64,000 bases of DNA from Peptoniphilus raoultii. Its GTDB lineage: Bacteria > Bacillota > Clostridia > Tissierellales > Peptoniphilaceae. Below are positions 1-8,602 of this stretch, one piece after another. The notes below the pieces were generated by a model. That model worked only from the letters and a program-made list of their open reading frames with translations, was not told the origin of the DNA and ran no database searches. Location of the stretch: the NCBI RefSeq assembly GCF_900099555.1, contig NZ_FMWM01000002.1, positions 1,361,629 through 1,425,628 of the forward strand. The letters are read 5' to 3'. Each line of letters opens with the position of its first letter. Position 1 is the stretch's first letter. Made by a program: the position numbers and the translations under genes.

Positions 1-514
1 AAAGCTCCTTGTAATAAGATTCGTTTAAATCATACATTTGGTCAAGAGTGGCAATATCTTTCATTAGTGTTACTTGGTGTTTTTCTAACCCCTTAATAAT
101 ATTATCTATATTTTTTTCAACACTTTCATATTTGCTTTTTATTCCATTTGATTTATTTATTTGCTTTTTAAAAAAGCCAACAATTTTATTGTCTTCTTCA
201 TTTATTTCAAAATTTTTTAGTTCTGTAACAACATTTCCTAAAAGCTCACCAACTTCTCCAAGATCTTTTGTCTTCACTTGATTTAAGGTTTTTTCAGAAA
301 AGTTTGCAATTTTTCTTTGGATACCAGCACCATATTGAAGAATGACATTAGGGTTTGAAATATCTATTTGTTTTGAAAATTCACTAACCTGTTTTTCTTC
401 ATCTGGGCTTAAATGTGGCTCCCTTTGGGGAAGGCTATCATTTAAATTTAATTCAATTTTTTCTTCTTCCACATCATTTGTGCCGTCTAGGGAAAGTTTT
501 ATTTCTCTATCCAT
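1..514 (-). CDS. telA: TelA family (toxic anion resistance) protein, partial
   Basis: This is the N-terminal part (about 171 residues) of a TelA-like protein; the rest lies beyond the left edge. The visible part opens with an acidic low-complexity stretch (residues 1-45) and continues into a helical region with the residues QYGAGIQRKIANFSEK and FEINEEDNKIVGFFKK, which I recognise as TelA-like. TelA proteins are cytoplasmic, linked to tellurite and other envelope stress resistance, with unknown biochemistry. The ATG at 512-514 has a clear AGGAGG ribosome site and overlaps the stop of the upstream xpaC-like gene by 8 bases. That pairing is typical, and translational coupling is likely. Family assignment comes from sequence resemblance and the xpaC neighbour. 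Confidence 0.8.
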   Translation of the reverse strand, partial: MDREIKLSLDGTNDVEEEKIELNLNDSLPQREPHLSPDEEKQVSEFSKQIDISNPNVILQYGAGIQRKIANFSEKTLNQVKTKDLGEVGELLGNVVTELKNFEINEEDNKIVGFFKKQINKSNGIKSKYESVEKNIDNIIKGLEKHQVTLMKDIATLDQMYDLNESYYKEL

Positions 515-1628
515 TTTTTCCTCCTAAATTAACTTCATCGTTTAAAAGTCCTTCTTGCCTTAACATTGTTTTTAAAACAGAAATATCTGATGAAATGTCA
601 ATGGCCTTGTCTTCAAAAATCTTATCCAGTAGCTTTAGTAAGGCATTATTTATTGTATCAACTGCCTTTTCAATTTCTGTAAGTGATGCCTTCATTGTTC
701 GTGTGGGGCTGTCCTGTAAATTTTTATAAGAATCTACAAGTTTTGTTGTCGTTGGCAAATAATAGTCCACAAATCTTGTTAAATCTTTAGCTGTATCGGA
801 ATCTTCCCTTGCCATTTTAAATATTTTTCTAACTGTCCCCAGTAAATTAGTAATCTTACTTTTCATAGGCTCTTTTAGATTATCAACTGAATTTGCAATT
901 TGTGTAATGTCAGCCTTTGCCCTATCTATAAGCTCACCAGCAGAAATATTTTCTTCTTCAATTTGCTTTAAATCTTCTTTAGAAATTTCATTTAATTTTT
1001 CTTTTTTGTATAATTTATAGGTCTTTGAATCTAGGATAAAAAGCTCTCCATTTTCAACAATTCTAGCCTGTCTAAAAAAGTCCTTATCAATTAAATCTAA
1101 AAGGTCTTTTATAGTAAATTCTTTTGATTTTGCAACGGCAACTGCAAGGTCCATTACTGGAATTACAGTGTTATTTCCAATTTCTCTTTTATATTTTCTA
1201 AATCTAACAATTTGCTTTTTTATACTATCAGTTTTTTTCAAACCATAAAAGGATAAGCCAATACCAGGCAAAAGCCAAAATATTATCATTAAAAAAATAT
1301 CAGATTCAAATCTAGTAAAGAGATTAATTAAAAACACAACAAATAGAAAACTGTGGCCCACAAGTGAAAATTTAGAAAGACCTGACCATGTTTTTATCCT
1401 TTTTTCCATTTTTGGTTTTTGATTTATTATGTTGTCATCCTTATTAACACTATAAATTCCGTTATCTCTTTTACTTACAAGTTTATCTATGGAAGATTTG
1501 GTAAAATTAAGGGCCGCATCAATAGATTCATTAATAAATTTATTAAGGTCCTTAAAATTTTCATCTTTTATAGCGTGATCAACAATTTTATTGAAATCCT
1601 CTTCAGATTTTTTTCCATTTTTTTCCAT
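507..1628 (-). CDS. XpaC-like membrane protein (5-bromo-4-chloroindolyl phosphate hydrolysis family)
   Basis: The protein has 373 residues. Its N-terminal 80 residues are charged and helical, two closely spaced membrane segments lie at about residues 85-127, and a long soluble helical C-terminal domain follows. This is the layout of the XpaC/YceG-neighbour family found next to telA in Firmicutes; its molecular role is unknown despite the historical name. I chose the ATG at 1626-1628 because AAGGAG lies just upstream. A longer open frame to 1691 lacks a ribosome site and overlaps degV. It sits 10 bases after degV and overlaps telA, so the three genes are probably co-transcribed. Function is inferred from family and neighbour only. 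Confidence 0.75.
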   Translation of the reverse strand: MEKNGKKSEEDFNKIVDHAIKDENFKDLNKFINESIDAALNFTKSSIDKLVSKRDNGIYSVNKDDNIINQKPKMEKRIKTWSGLSKFSLVGHSFLFVVFLINLFTRFESDIFLMIIFWLLPGIGLSFYGLKKTDSIKKQIVRFRKYKREIGNNTVIPVMDLAVAVAKSKEFTIKDLLDLIDKDFFRQARIVENGELFILDSKTYKLYKKEKLNEISKEDLKQIEEENISAGELIDRAKADITQIANSVDNLKEPMKSKITNLLGTVRKIFKMAREDSDTAKDLTRFVDYYLPTTTKLVDSYKNLQDSPTRTMKASLTEIEKAVDTINNALLKLLDKIFEDKAIDISSDISVLKTMLRQEGLLNDEVNLGGKNG

Positions 1629-1638
1629 AAATCTCTCC

Positions 1639-2475
1639 TTAAAATCCAATAACAATTCCTCCAATATCGGCATAGCCGGCTGAAAGTCCATTTGTATGGC
1701 GAATTACAATTTCATTAACCTCATACAAATCTTTAAATCTTTTAGCAAGTTTTTCTGCTCTTTCCTTGGCATTTACATGTGAAATGCAAATTCTGTCAAA
1801 GGATTTTTTATTAGTAATTTTCTCTAGGGCAAGGGCAAGTTTTTCCAAAGATTTTTTCATTCCCCTATTCATTTCATAAAGCTCAATTTCTCCGTCTTTT
1901 GTCCCCATTATTGGCCTAATATTTAGTACATTTGCAATTAGGCCAGCACTTTTTTTAATTCTTCCATTTTTTATTAAATTTTGCATTGATTCCAATACAA
2001 AAAGTGTTGTCTGCTCATTAACAAAATCTGTAATTCCCTTCATTACTGTATCAAAATCTTCTGTTTCCTTTAAAAGGTCAAGAAGCTTTAATACAACGCC
2101 AGTTTGACCACCTGATGCAGTTTTTGAATCAATTAGGCCGATTTTAATGCCTGGAAATTTCTGCCTTGCATCTTCAACTGCAACTTGGGCAGCATTATAG
2201 GAGCCAGAAAGTTTTGAAGTTATAGTTACTATATAAATGTCCCTGTCCTTATTTTTTTCAATTTCTTCCATAAATTCGTAGGGAGCAGGACATGATGTTT
2301 TTATTGGATTTAGTGAAGCCTGCATATTTTTTAAAAAGTCTCCAATTTCAAAGTCATTATCATCCACATATTCCTTACCGTCTATAGTAATTTTAAAGGG
2401 TACATAGGACACATTTAAGTCCACAATTTCATCTTTTTTGAGGTCACAGCTTGAATCACTTATTATCTTATACAT
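1639..2475 (-). CDS. DegV family fatty-acid-binding protein
   Basis: At 278 residues this is a standard-length DegV protein. The N-terminal SDSSCDL segment (residues 7-13) and the TSCPAPYEF segment (about residues 60-68) are the lipid-binding signature, and the C-terminal half holds the second domain. DegV/FakB proteins bind a fatty acid and, where FakA is present, hand it over for phosphorylation and entry into phospholipid synthesis. No fakA is visible here, so the FakB role is possible but not shown. The gene lies 8 bases after glmM and 10 before the xpaC-like gene, in the leftward operon. The start has an AGGAG site. Confidence 0.9.
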   Translation of the reverse strand: MYKIISDSSCDLKKDEIVDLNVSYVPFKITIDGKEYVDDNDFEIGDFLKNMQASLNPIKTSCPAPYEFMEEIEKNKDRDIYIVTITSKLSGSYNAAQVAVEDARQKFPGIKIGLIDSKTASGGQTGVVLKLLDLLKETEDFDTVMKGITDFVNEQTTLFVLESMQNLIKNGRIKKSAGLIANVLNIRPIMGTKDGEIELYEMNRGMKKSLEKLALALEKITNKKSFDRICISHVNAKERAEKLAKRFKDLYEVNEIVIRHTNGLSAGYADIGGIVIGF

Positions 2476-2483
2476 ATTTTCTC

Positions 2484-3827
2484 CTAATTAAATTCTTTTT
2501 CTATATAATTTTTTAAATTTACTGCATCTTCTTCAATTAAATTTAGGTCTTCACCCTCAATCATTACTCTAACGAGGGGTTCAGTCCCAGAAGGTCTTAT
2601 AATAACTCTACCCCTTCCAGAATATTTTTCATCAAGTTTTTTTATTTTTTCTTGGATTTGAGGCATATCTACAATATTTCTTTTTATTTCTTCAGGGACT
2701 TTTGCATTTTGAAGAACTTGGGGATAGGAAATCATTAGACCATTTAGGTCTGAAAGTTTTTTCCCTTCATCTTTCATTATATTTAAAAGATTAATTCCCG
2801 TTGCAAGTCCGTCCCCAGTTGTATTATGATTTAAAAATATAACGTGGCCTGACTGCTCAGCTCCAATTATATAGTCATTTTTAAGCATTTCTTCAATGAT
2901 ATATCTATCCCCAACTTTTGTCGCCTTAAAGGAAACATCAATTGATGATAAAAACTTTTCAAGACCCATATTTGACATTATTGTGCCTACGGCTGTATTA
3001 TTTTTTAACTTTCCATTCTTTTTTAAATAAGAAGCACAAATGGCAAGGATATGGTCTCCGTCAACAATTTCTCCCTTCTCATCAACGGCAATAATCCTAT
3101 CTGCATCTCCATCAAAGGACATTCCCATGTCGCAGGAATTTTCTAATACAAGTTTTTTTATAAGGCCAGGATTTGTTGATCCGCATTTATTATTTATATT
3201 TTTGCCGTCAGGATTTCTATTTATTTCAATAACATCTGCTCCAAGTGATTTTAGAAGGTCTCCAGCAATAGATGATAAAGCTCCATTTCCAAGGTCAAGT
3301 CCAATTTTCATTCCCTTAAAATCTTTTGTTGCAAGTGTTTTTAAGTAGATCTTATATTTTTCCAAAAATTCATTATTCCTATTAACTCTTCCAATGGCAT
3401 CACCTGTTAAATCTTTATAAATTTTTAGGTCATCATAAATAATTTGTTCAATTTTGTCTTCAACTTCATCAGGCAATTTAAAACCATCATGGGAAAAGAA
3501 TTTTATGCCATTATATTCAAAAGGATTATGAGAAGCTGAAATAACTGCTCCCATTAAATAGTCTCCATTTTTTGTTAAATAAGCTATACCAGGGGTTGGA
3601 ATAACTCCTGCTATGTCAACATCAAGCCCTATGCTTAAAAATCCTGCAACAAGACTTGCTTCAATTAAATCTCCAGAATATCTTGTATCACGTCCAACAA
3701 TTACCTTTCCCCGAGAATTTTTGCTTAATACATAACCTGCTGCTCTTGCAAGTTCATAGGAAAGATGGGGGCTTAAAAATTTATTTGCAACTCCCCTAAC
3801 TCCGTCAGTCCCAAAAAGTCTACCCAA
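2484..3827 (-). CDS. glmM: phosphoglucosamine mutase GlmM
   Basis: GlmM converts glucosamine-6-phosphate to glucosamine-1-phosphate for UDP-GlcNAc and peptidoglycan synthesis. The protein starts MGRLFGTDGVRG like its homologues. It carries the phosphoserine loop ISASHNP near residue 99, the metal-binding DGDADR near residue 240, and the C-terminal phosphate-binding RPSGTEPLVRV. Three starts are possible: GTG at 3839, ATG at 3833 and TTG at 3827. I prefer TTG because GGTGAT sits about 8 bases upstream of it and because the family begins at this residue; the resulting length of 447 is standard. The start lies close to the end of cca (stop at 3820), so the reading frames overlap slightly and translation may be coupled. 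Confidence 0.93.
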   Translation of the reverse strand: MGRLFGTDGVRGVANKFLSPHLSYELARAAGYVLSKNSRGKVIVGRDTRYSGDLIEASLVAGFLSIGLDVDIAGVIPTPGIAYLTKNGDYLMGAVISASHNPFEYNGIKFFSHDGFKLPDEVEDKIEQIIYDDLKIYKDLTGDAIGRVNRNNEFLEKYKIYLKTLATKDFKGMKIGLDLGNGALSSIAGDLLKSLGADVIEINRNPDGKNINNKCGSTNPGLIKKLVLENSCDMGMSFDGDADRIIAVDEKGEIVDGDHILAICASYLKKNGKLKNNTAVGTIMSNMGLEKFLSSIDVSFKATKVGDRYIIEEMLKNDYIIGAEQSGHVIFLNHNTTGDGLATGINLLNIMKDEGKKLSDLNGLMISYPQVLQNAKVPEEIKRNIVDMPQIQEKIKKLDEKYSGRGRVIIRPSGTEPLVRVMIEGEDLNLIEEDAVNLKNYIEKEFN

Positions 3828-5154
3828 TATCATCACCACTTTTATATTTATTTTTAACTATTTCAAGTAATTTTTCTCTAGTATTTAATGAAGGATTATC
3901 TAAAACTTCCGCCTCTAAATCTGAAAGTATTTGGCCAATTTCTCTCCCCTTAAAATTGAGAGCAAGTAAATCATTTCCATTAATTTCTAAAAACTTTTCC
4001 TTTTGCATATCCCTTTCATCTAAAAGCACAAGAATCCTATTTTTTCTCTTTAGAATAAAAGACCCGTCTCTATCAATTCTTGTACACACACAGTCGGCAT
4101 ACATTAAATCATATAAATCTAAAATATTTTCTCTACCAATCCTTTTTATTTGCCTTCTTAGGGCCTTATCTGTCATTTCGCTATGGACTTTCATATGCTC
4201 CCTTATAAGAATTTCTACTTTTTTTATTAGTTCATTTGAAGCCCTATAGTCCCTTAATATTTCTCCGGCCCTTTTAGCTCCTAAAAGGTCGTGGTCAAAA
4301 AAATGTCCCCTCCCGTCTTCTCCAAAGGAAAAAGTGTCAGGTTTTGAAATATCGTGAAATAAACCTGCAAGTCTTACATGAAGTTTTGGTGGGCAATTAT
4401 CCATAACACAAATTAAATGATCAAATAAAGTTTTGTCATGATAAGGAGTTTTTTGATCATAATTTACTGTCTTTTGAAGATCTGGAAATAAAACTTTTAA
4501 TACTCCACTTTCAGCCATAAGTCTTAAAGCATAGGAAGGCCTTTCATCTAAAAGCATAGAAGAAAACTCAGAAAAAATCCTCTCCTTTGATATGTTTCTT
4601 AAAAGATCTCTATTTAAGGATATGGCATCGAAAAGGTCTTCATCTATATAAAATTTAAATCTATTCGCAAAACGGACTGCCCTTAAAATCCTTAGAGCAT
4701 CTTCCTTTATTCTTTCATTTGCATTACCACAAGACCTAATTATTTTATTTTTTAAGTCATCTTTGCCACCAAAGGGATCATAAATTTTTAAAAACCTATC
4801 CATGGCCATGGCATTAATTGTAAGATCCCTTCTTTTTAAATCATCATCAAGATTATTTAAAAATTTTACTTGTCCTGGATGCCTATTGTCATTATAAGAT
4901 CCTTCAGATCTAAAAGTTGTTATTTCGTAAAATTTATTTTCAAAGCCTACCCCAATTGTCCCGTATTTTTCACCATGTCTTAAAATTCCATAATCTTTAA
5001 AAACATTAGCTATTTCATCTGGCAAAGCATTTGTTGTAATGTCATAGTCCTTTGGAATAATTCCCAAAATATAATCCCTAACGCAACCGCCAACAATATA
5101 GGCTTCAAATCCCTTTTCATTTAATTTTTCTAAAAGTTTAAAGACGTCTTTAAT
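3820..5154 (-). CDS. cca: CCA-adding tRNA nucleotidyltransferase
   Basis: This enzyme adds or repairs the 3' CCA of tRNA. The sequence shows the class II nucleotidyltransferase fold: GGCVRD, then PKDYDITTNA, then RRDLTINAMA, then RILRAVRFANRF, followed by an HD-type segment (LFHDISKP). The open frame upstream of the TTG at 5065-5067 continues without a stop to 5157 and encodes VGGCVRD, the essential first motif. The true start must therefore lie further upstream than that TTG. No ATG, GTG or TTG exists there. An ATT at 5152-5154 with GGTGA 6 bases before it is the best candidate, giving about 444 residues. A frameshift near the 5' end is the alternative. The product is certain; the start is not. 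Confidence 0.85.
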   Translation of the reverse strand: MKDVFKLLEKLNEKGFEAYIVGGCVRDYILGIIPKDYDITTNALPDEIANVFKDYGILRHGEKYGTIGVGFENKFYEITTFRSEGSYNDNRHPGQVKFLNNLDDDLKRRDLTINAMAMDRFLKIYDPFGGKDDLKNKIIRSCGNANERIKEDALRILRAVRFANRFKFYIDEDLFDAISLNRDLLRNISKERIFSEFSSMLLDERPSYALRLMAESGVLKVLFPDLQKTVNYDQKTPYHDKTLFDHLICVMDNCPPKLHVRLAGLFHDISKPDTFSFGEDGRGHFFDHDLLGAKRAGEILRDYRASNELIKKVEILIREHMKVHSEMTDKALRRQIKRIGRENILDLYDLMYADCVCTRIDRDGSFILKRKNRILVLLDERDMQKEKFLEINGNDLLALNFKGREIGQILSDLEAEVLDNPSLNTREKLLEIVKNKYKSGDDIG

Positions 5155-5317
5155 TTTACTTCACCAAATTAATTATATCATTAATATCTCATAAATTAAA
5201 CAAAGGCCCAAGGCTTAAAAATTAAATATTCCTAAAACTTTATTAAAGAAAAGTTATAAGGCAAATGATTATTTAATAAAAAAGACAAATATGGTAAAAT
5301 AACTTAAGGAGGTTTGT

Positions 5318-5800
5318 ATGAAATCTAAATTACTTATAATAACTTTAATTTTACCTATATTTTTAATGGCCTGTGGAAAAAATAAAAATCCAGGAGAGGC
5401 CGAAGCAAATGTAAATTCAAAAAATACTGTAGTAATTAAAAACGAAGGCTCAGAAAATTCTGAAGAAAATATGCCAATGACTTCATCTTTTGACAAGGAA
5501 TATATAGATAATTTAATTGAAAATTCAACTTACATTTCAAAAGTTAGAATTCAATCTTCATCAACAAATGGTGTTGAAGCAAATTTTTTAACTGACTATC
5601 TTGGCGACCTTTCAAATATTGAAGTTGAGCTTCCCAAAAGCCTATCTCCCAATAAAGAATATATAGTGTTTTATAAGGATGGAGAAGAAGGAAAAATAGA
5701 ACCAACTCGTGGCGGCGATTCTTTTATTGAAATTCAAGATGAAAATGACGGAAATTTAGTTTATCTTGAAGAAAAATATATTAAGGAAGGAACAAATTAG
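5318..5800 (+). CDS. small lipoprotein of unknown function
   Basis: The 160-residue product begins with a signal peptide and lipobox, IFLMAC, with Cys19 as the likely lipidation site, so it should be anchored on the outer face of the membrane. After it comes a charged linker rich in N, E and K (residues 20-50). The globular remainder is a beta-rich domain that I do not recognise. It contains the stretch YIVFYKDGEEGKIEP. An AAGGAGG site precedes the ATG. The next gene starts 8 bases after the stop and also encodes an exported protein, so the two are probably co-transcribed. No specific function can be supported. Confidence 0.75.
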   Translation: MKSKLLIITLILPIFLMACGKNKNPGEAEANVNSKNTVVIKNEGSENSEENMPMTSSFDKEYIDNLIENSTYISKVRIQSSSTNGVEANFLTDYLGDLSNIEVELPKSLSPNKEYIVFYKDGEEGKIEPTRGGDSFIEIQDENDGNLVYLEEKYIKEGTN

Positions 5801-5808
5801 GTGGAAAA

Positions 5809-6726
5809 ATGAAAAAATTATTTCCTATAAGCTTAGTTTTTTTAATGCTTTTCCTTAGCGTTTTTGCAGAGGAAATAAAAATTGAAGTTAATGGAAAAAA
5901 TGTGGAAAGTGATGTCAGCCCATTTATCCAAAATAATAGGACCCTGGTGCCTTTAAGACTTATTTCCGAATCCCTTGGCTATACAGTTGGATGGAGTAAG
6001 GAAGAAAAAACTATTTTAATTAATGATAACGAAAATAATATGCTTCAGCTTTGGATTGGAAAAACTACTGCCAATGCTGGTAGTAAACATTTTGAAATGG
6101 ATGTAGCTCCATTAATTAAAGAAAATAGAACTTTCGTCCCCATAAGATTCATTGCAGAAAATTTTAAGTGCAGGGTTGACTGGGATACAAAAAATAAAAT
6201 TGTAAAAATTACTAAAGAACTTGATCCTCGTAAGGAAGAAAGAAAAGATTTAGAAGTTGATGAAAATATTTTTTTAAAGGATTTTGATGAAATTCAAAAT
6301 GACCTTTCAAATACAATGTCTACTTTAAAATCATCTTATTTTGAAAAGGCTGATTCTCTTTCCCAAGAAGAATTAGAAAATGCCTATACAAGGGCAAATG
6401 CTGATATAACAAATATTTTAAATAGGCTTATAAATCTAAAGGCCCCCGATAAATTTAAGGACACTTATGAAATTGCTAAGGATGCAGCTGAAAAGGCCTT
6501 AAAAATTGTACCACAGCTTAAAGATTCAATCCTAGAAAAAAATGAAGACAAGGCAAAAGTTCTTGTAAATTCCTTTACTGAATATCAAATAAAAATGACT
6601 GAACTTAAGGATGCCTATAAAGCAAATCTTAAGGGAGAATCCTACAAGGCAAGAGAAGATATAAAAGCTTTTAATGAAAAAGAAAATAAAATTATTGACA
6701 ATTTGATGAATAAAATAGGCAAATAA
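5809..6726 (+). CDS. secreted protein with two copper-amine-oxidase-N-like repeats
   Basis: The 305-residue protein has a signal peptide (residues 1-20, cleavage likely near VFA-E). Two tandem repeats of the copper amine oxidase N-terminal stalk-like domain follow, at about residues 23-80 and 95-142. They are marked by NNRTLVPLRLISE and ENRTFVPIRFIAE, each followed by a GW or DW strand. Such domains are common on clostridial surface proteins and bear no copper or oxidase activity. The C-terminal 150 residues are helical and charged, possibly coiled, without a recognised family. It follows the lipoprotein gene by 8 bases and ends at a strong terminator. A cell-wall or envelope role is inference. 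Confidence 0.8.
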   Translation: MKKLFPISLVFLMLFLSVFAEEIKIEVNGKNVESDVSPFIQNNRTLVPLRLISESLGYTVGWSKEEKTILINDNENNMLQLWIGKTTANAGSKHFEMDVAPLIKENRTFVPIRFIAENFKCRVDWDTKNKIVKITKELDPRKEERKDLEVDENIFLKDFDEIQNDLSNTMSTLKSSYFEKADSLSQEELENAYTRANADITNILNRLINLKAPDKFKDTYEIAKDAAEKALKIVPQLKDSILEKNEDKAKVLVNSFTEYQIKMTELKDAYKANLKGESYKAREDIKAFNEKENKIIDNLMNKIGK

Positions 6727-6744
6727 TAAAATTTAAAATTCTTT

Positions 6745-6773
6745 AAAGATCCCAATATTTTGGGATCTTTTTT
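6745..6773 (+). terminator. intrinsic terminator after the exported-protein pair
   Basis: An 11-bp perfect stem (6745-6755 with 6760-6770) around a TATT loop is followed by a run of T. It closes the 5318-6726 unit. Confidence 0.9.
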
Positions 6774-6887
6774 AGTTTATTTCTTACTTGATTTTTTATT
6801 TATTTTTAAAAAAATGTCCTATTTAAGCCATTTCTTGGTTATGAAATAAAAGTAAGAAATAATTCAATACAGGATGGTGATAGGAAA

Positions 6888-7379
6888 GTGTTTGAATTTG
6901 AAAATGTAAAAAAATTTATCCTGGTGGTCATGTTACTGTAGAGGATATAAATTTAAAATTTGAAAGTGGAGAATTTATTTGTTTTATTGGAACTTCAGGC
7001 TCAGTGAAAACTACTCGTATGAGAATGATAAATAGAATGAACCAGCCCAGTCAGGAGGAGTTTTTAATTGACGGTAAAGACATTTCAAAAATGGATCCTG
7101 TCAATTTAAGAAGAAAAATAGGATATGTGATACAGCAAATTGGACTTTTCCCCATATAACCATATATAAAAATGTGGTTTTAGTTCCCAAACTTTTAAAA
7201 TGGGACAAGGATAAAATGAGAAAAATTGCAGAGGATCTTATTGAAAAAGCGGACCTTCCTAAATCTTACTTTGATAAATATCCTTCTGAACTTTCAAGTG
7301 GTCGGCAGCAAAGAATTAGTGTTATACGTGCACTTGCAGCCCACCAAAATATAATACTCATGGATGATCCCTTTGGTTT
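6888..7379 (+). pseudogene. osmoprotectant ABC transporter ATPase (OpuCA-like), decayed 5' half
   Basis: The remnant encodes the first half of a glycine betaine/carnitine/choline transporter ATPase. A GTG start at 6888 leads into FEFENVKK. A missing base near 6917 shifts the frame before the expected YPGG. The Walker A reads GTSGSVKTT, with valine in place of the invariant glycine of GSGKTT. A second lost base near 7154 breaks the segment for FPHITIYKN. The last recognisable part reads YPSELSSGRQQRI and then ILMDDPFGF, a degraded signature and Walker B. There the sequence passes directly into the substrate-binding-protein remnant. The gene is certainly non-functional. Family assignment rests on the motif order and the neighbouring remnants. 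Confidence 0.85.
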
Positions 7380-7904
7380 TTCAAATACCTATGCCTTTAT
7401 GGTTAGAGAATATTTTGCAAATGAACATAAACTTGAAAAAATATCTGACTTTGAAAAATTAAAAGATGAGGTTAGCGTTGGAGTTGATACAGGATAGATA
7501 AATAGACCTGGAGATAGCTATGAAGGATTTAAAAGTATTTATGGCTTTACCTTTTACATAATTTATCTTATGCAAATCGGTTTAGTATATTCTCAGTAGC
7601 TTCAAAAAATATGTATGTCGTTTTAGGATATTCAACTGACGGAAGAGTTGCTTCATATAATTTAAAATTACTAGAAGATGACAAAAGATTATTTCCGCCC
7701 TATGACTGCTCGCCAGTTGCTCAAAAGGAAATAATTGACAAATATCCAAAGCTAAATGAAGCTATGCTAAAACTAGAAGGAGTTATTGATTCTAAAACAA
7801 TGCAAGAATTAAATAGAAAAAGTGATGAAGACTTAATAGAAGCTCAAACTTTGGCAAAAGAATTTTTAGAAGACCATAATTATTTTGAAGAAGGTGACCT
7901 ATGA
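7380..7904 (+). pseudogene. osmoprotectant-binding protein (OpuCC-like), 3' remnant
   Basis: This is the C-terminal half of a glycine-betaine-type binding protein. It is recognisable from NTYAFMVREYFA, GDSYEGFKSIYGF, LMQIGLVYS, VVLGYSTDGRVASYNLKLLEDD and PPYDCSPVA. It begins in frame straight after the ATPase remnant, which implies a deletion of the ATPase C-terminus, the first permease gene (OpuCB position) and the binding protein N-terminus. An in-frame TAG at 7495-7497, probably from a tryptophan codon, and a second stop with frameshift near 7597 interrupt it further. The final 97 codons (7611-7904) are still open. Its stop overlaps the next permease start in an ATGA. Confidence 0.85.
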
Positions 7905-8545
7905 AAAATTTAATTTTATATTACAATCAAAATTTTTCCTATGTTTTTTCACAATTTGTAAGACACTTTTTAATTTCAATATATGGAGCCCTACTGGCAA
8001 GTATAATATCAATACCCCTAGGATTTTTAATAGCAAGAAATAAAAAACTTTCAAATTTTTTAATTTCTATAGCCAATGTTTTACAAACAGTCCCTTCCCT
8101 CGTCATGCTAGCAATTCTAATGTTCGTTATGGGAATAGGACCTACAACAGTTGTCTTTGTAGTTTTTCTCTATTTCATACTGCCCATTTTAAAAAATACA
8201 GTTGCCGGCATTATTTCAATTTCCAAAAATTTAATTGATGCTTCAAAGGGCATGGGAATGACAAGATACCAAATAATGGCAAAAATTGAACTACCTCTTT
8301 CCCTTTCAATAATTATGGGGAAATTAGAAACGCTCTTGTCGTTGCCATTGGCGTTACAGCTGTCGACACATTTATTGGTGCAGGAGGCCTTGGAGATATA
8401 ATAACAAGAGGAATAAATGTTGCAAATGGTGGTACAATAATAATTGCGAGAGCAATACCAACAGCCTTTATGGCAATAATAGCAGATTTTCTACTTGGCA
8501 TTCTTTAAAATAAACTTACACCAAGAACCTTTACAAAAATTTAAA
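7901..8545 (+). pseudogene. osmoprotectant ABC transporter permease (OpuCD-like), frameshifted
   Basis: The first 137 or so codons encode a membrane permease with SIPLGFLIAR, LQTVPSLVMLAILM and GMGMTRYQIMAKIELPLS, the EAA-type loop that contacts the ATPase. Near 8315 two bases have been lost in a G run, so the expected GGIRNALVVAIG is read in another frame, where it continues as TAVDTFIGAGGLGDIITRG and FLLGIL. A premature TAA follows before the usual KKLTPR end. Losing the last membrane helices should abolish function. Together with the upstream remnants it marks a dead OpuC-type osmoprotectant uptake operon. Confidence 0.85.
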
Positions 8546-8555
8546 TTCTAAGACA

Positions 8556-8586
8556 AAAAAAGTGGAGGTCAATTGAATTGACCTCC
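8556..8586 (-). terminator. intrinsic terminator of the activase gene
   Basis: Perfect 11-bp arms at 8564-8574 and 8576-8586 form a near-continuous palindrome. Read on the minus strand it is followed by a run of T (8556-8562), just past the stop of the activase homologue at 8603. Confidence 0.85.
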
Positions 8587-8602
8587 GTTCTTCAACTATA
8601 TT

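Noticed and set aside
48-729. Plus-strand open frames across the telA and xpaC region
   Set aside because: They are antisense to the clear minus-strand telA and xpaC-like genes and have low-complexity S/F-rich products typical of shadow frames.
7174-7497. 107-residue frame with ABC signature as a stand-alone ATPase
   Set aside because: It begins mid-domain, lacks Walker A and ends in binding-protein sequence. It is a piece of the decayed opuC operon.
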